Positions 53,557 to 54,785 of a stretch of 54,785 nucleotides of DNA are shown piece by piece. The stretch lies in contig LSYV01000040.1 of assembly GCA_001584585.1 (NCBI GenBank), forward strand, positions 119,192 to 173,976, written 5' to 3'. The notes under the pieces are model-generated. The model made no database searches. It worked only from the letters and a program-made list of their open reading frames with translations, and had not been told where the DNA came from. Within the stretch, counting starts at the first letter, position 1, and every line of letters starts with the position of its first letter. Source of the DNA: Gonium pectorale (taxonomy: Eukaryota > Chlorophyta > Chlorophyceae > Chlamydomonadales > Volvocaceae). The translations under genes were made by a program, and so were the position numbers.

Positions 53557-54785
53557 TCATCCCAGCAACCAGTCGTTTGGCTTGCAGCGCTTTGACGTGC
53601 GCACCCCCACGGGCGGCACGCCCGGGGTCGCGCTCGGACCGCCCGCCGCCACCACACCCGCACCCACGCTGAACAGCAGCCCACCACCTCCGCCTCCGCC
53701 GCCGACTCCGCCTCCCCCCGCTACGCCGCCTGAGCCGGAGAAACCGAAGGCGCCCGATCCCGAAGGGCCCGCGCCTGGCGGTGCCCGGAAGGGCGCCGCG
53801 CTCGGCAGCAACAACGGCAGGGGCGCGAACGGCTGCGCCGCTTGGAACTGCTGCGGTTGCTGCTGCTGCTGCGCCGCCGCCGTCGTCGGCCTTGACAATG
53901 CCAGGGGAGCACCGGGCCTGGCGGCAGCGGCCGCGCCGCCGTCGCTCTGCGCCGCAGCGGCGCTGCTGCCAGCGGCCGTAGCCGCCGGTGCTGCCGCAGA
54001 CGTCGCGTACGACGGCGGCGGCAGCTGCACGGGGCGCGTGATGAGCGGTGGCGGCTCCGAGCCGTGGAAGGGCAGCACCGCAAGCGGCTGGTCGGGGGAG
54101 GTCTGCTCCAACAGGCCCGCCAGGATGCCCACGGCGCCCTGCGCATAGAACCCATAGGAGAGTCGGGGGCCCGCGGGCGCACAGCGGTGTTCAAAACAAA
54201 GTTTGCACAACATACATGACGTGTGGGCAAAGCCCCGCGAGAAGTGAGGAGGAAGGGCAACGGCAAGCGGCGCCCGCGGACGGCGTCGCGGAGAGGCAGA
54301 GGGGCGCCCGTCCCACCGGCCGCACCTGCGAGGGGGCCAGCTGCGGCAGCTGGCAGGTGCCGGCCGCCTCGGCGTCGAGCCCCGGCACCGCCACATTGTG
54401 CATGGGCACCGGCAAAGGCGCGTGCGCGGCATCCAGTGCGGCGCTGACCAGCTCGGACAGCACGGGCGCACGCCGCTGACCCGAGGCGGCAGCCAGGGCT
54501 GCTTGACGGGCGTCCCACCTGGGGGACAGGGCGGGAGGGCGGTTTTGGTAGTTTCGATGATTTGGGCTGTGTCACATGGCAGCCCTTGTGGCGGTGATGG
54601 TGATGGGGGTGGTGGCGAGGCCGGGTGCGCCGTGAGCGGCCCGCAGGAGCTGGAAACCCCAACCGCTGGAAGTCCATTCCCCATCCCTCAGATCAACAAA
54701 TGAAAGGATGTTGGCTCACCTGCGCCAGGCGGCGATGGCCTCCTTTGCGCGGCCCCGCTGCAGGAAGAAGAGGGGCAGGAAGTCG
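53557..54785 (-). CDS. C-terminal part of an unidentified protein, runs off the edge
   Basis: Only the 3' end is present. Exons: 54785-54720 (partial), 54518-54326, 54138-53557; phases agree and give about 279 residues. The first visible piece, DFLPLFFLQRGRAKEAIAAW, is an alpha-solenoid-like helix pair, followed by LSELVSAALDAAHAPLPVP and GAVGILAGLLEQTS. After that the protein is low complexity (Ala, Gln, Pro, then a Gly/Val/Ser stretch) and ends RTSKRCKPNDWLLG. The LQRGRxxEAI wording recalls ELYS-type nucleoporin/HOS1 solenoids, but this is a weak guess and no symbol is assigned. Confidence 0.65.

Overview
This is nuclear DNA from a green alga of the Chlamydomonas/Volvox group (Chlamydomonadales). 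It is GC-rich. Genes are cut into many short exons with GTGAGN/GTGCGN donors and pyrimidine-CAG acceptors, proteins carry long poly-Ala, Gly, Gln and Pro runs, and TGTAA sits downstream of several genes as the usual volvocine polyadenylation signal. A run of 20 Ns marks an assembly gap. I see no bacterial operon, phage, CRISPR array, rRNA gene or recognisable transposase/reverse transcriptase.

I rebuilt ten gene models by joining exons so that reading phase is kept at each junction. From left to right: (1) + 1047-3255, a small acidic protein starting MGCGAS (predicted myristoylated/palmitoylated) with a KPPSxxxSF repeat tail; (2) - 8886-5853, a bacterial-type histone-deacetylase-fold enzyme with a likely organelle transit peptide; (3) + 9595-14876, a REB1/TTF1/DMTF1-type multi-SANT MYB protein; (4) - 25855-18134, a 19-exon coiled-coil protein of the CCDC57 type; (5) + 26260-28988, CFAP298 (FBB18/C21orf59), a dynein-assembly factor; (6) + 29696-about 32168, a RINGv E3-ligase-like protein interrupted by the gap; (7) - 38139-34364, an XRCC4-like non-homologous end-joining protein; (8) + 38461-40622, a C2-domain protein; (9) + 43012-47179, nucleoporin NUP58; (10) + 50125-51661, a small membrane protein with a bacterial-PH (DUF304-like) fold signature. 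The C-terminal end of an eleventh gene (- 54785-53557) runs off the right edge.

Three pairs are head to head (HDAC/MYB, CCDC57/CFAP298, XRCC4-like/C2) and three are tail to tail. The CCDC57/CFAP298 pair is the most coherent: a centriole/satellite-type protein and a ciliary dynein-assembly factor diverge from 404 bp. The other neighbours share no obvious pathway. Intergenic stretches of 0.7-3.3 kb hold UTRs, minisatellites, hairpins and a recurring TGTACGG motif.

I found no clear new multi-gene system. The best leads are the organelle-targeted bacterial-type deacetylase, the acylated KPPS-repeat protein whose start codon is a 3-nt exon, the unnamed domain following the RINGv finger, and the uncharacterised C-terminal half of the C2 protein.
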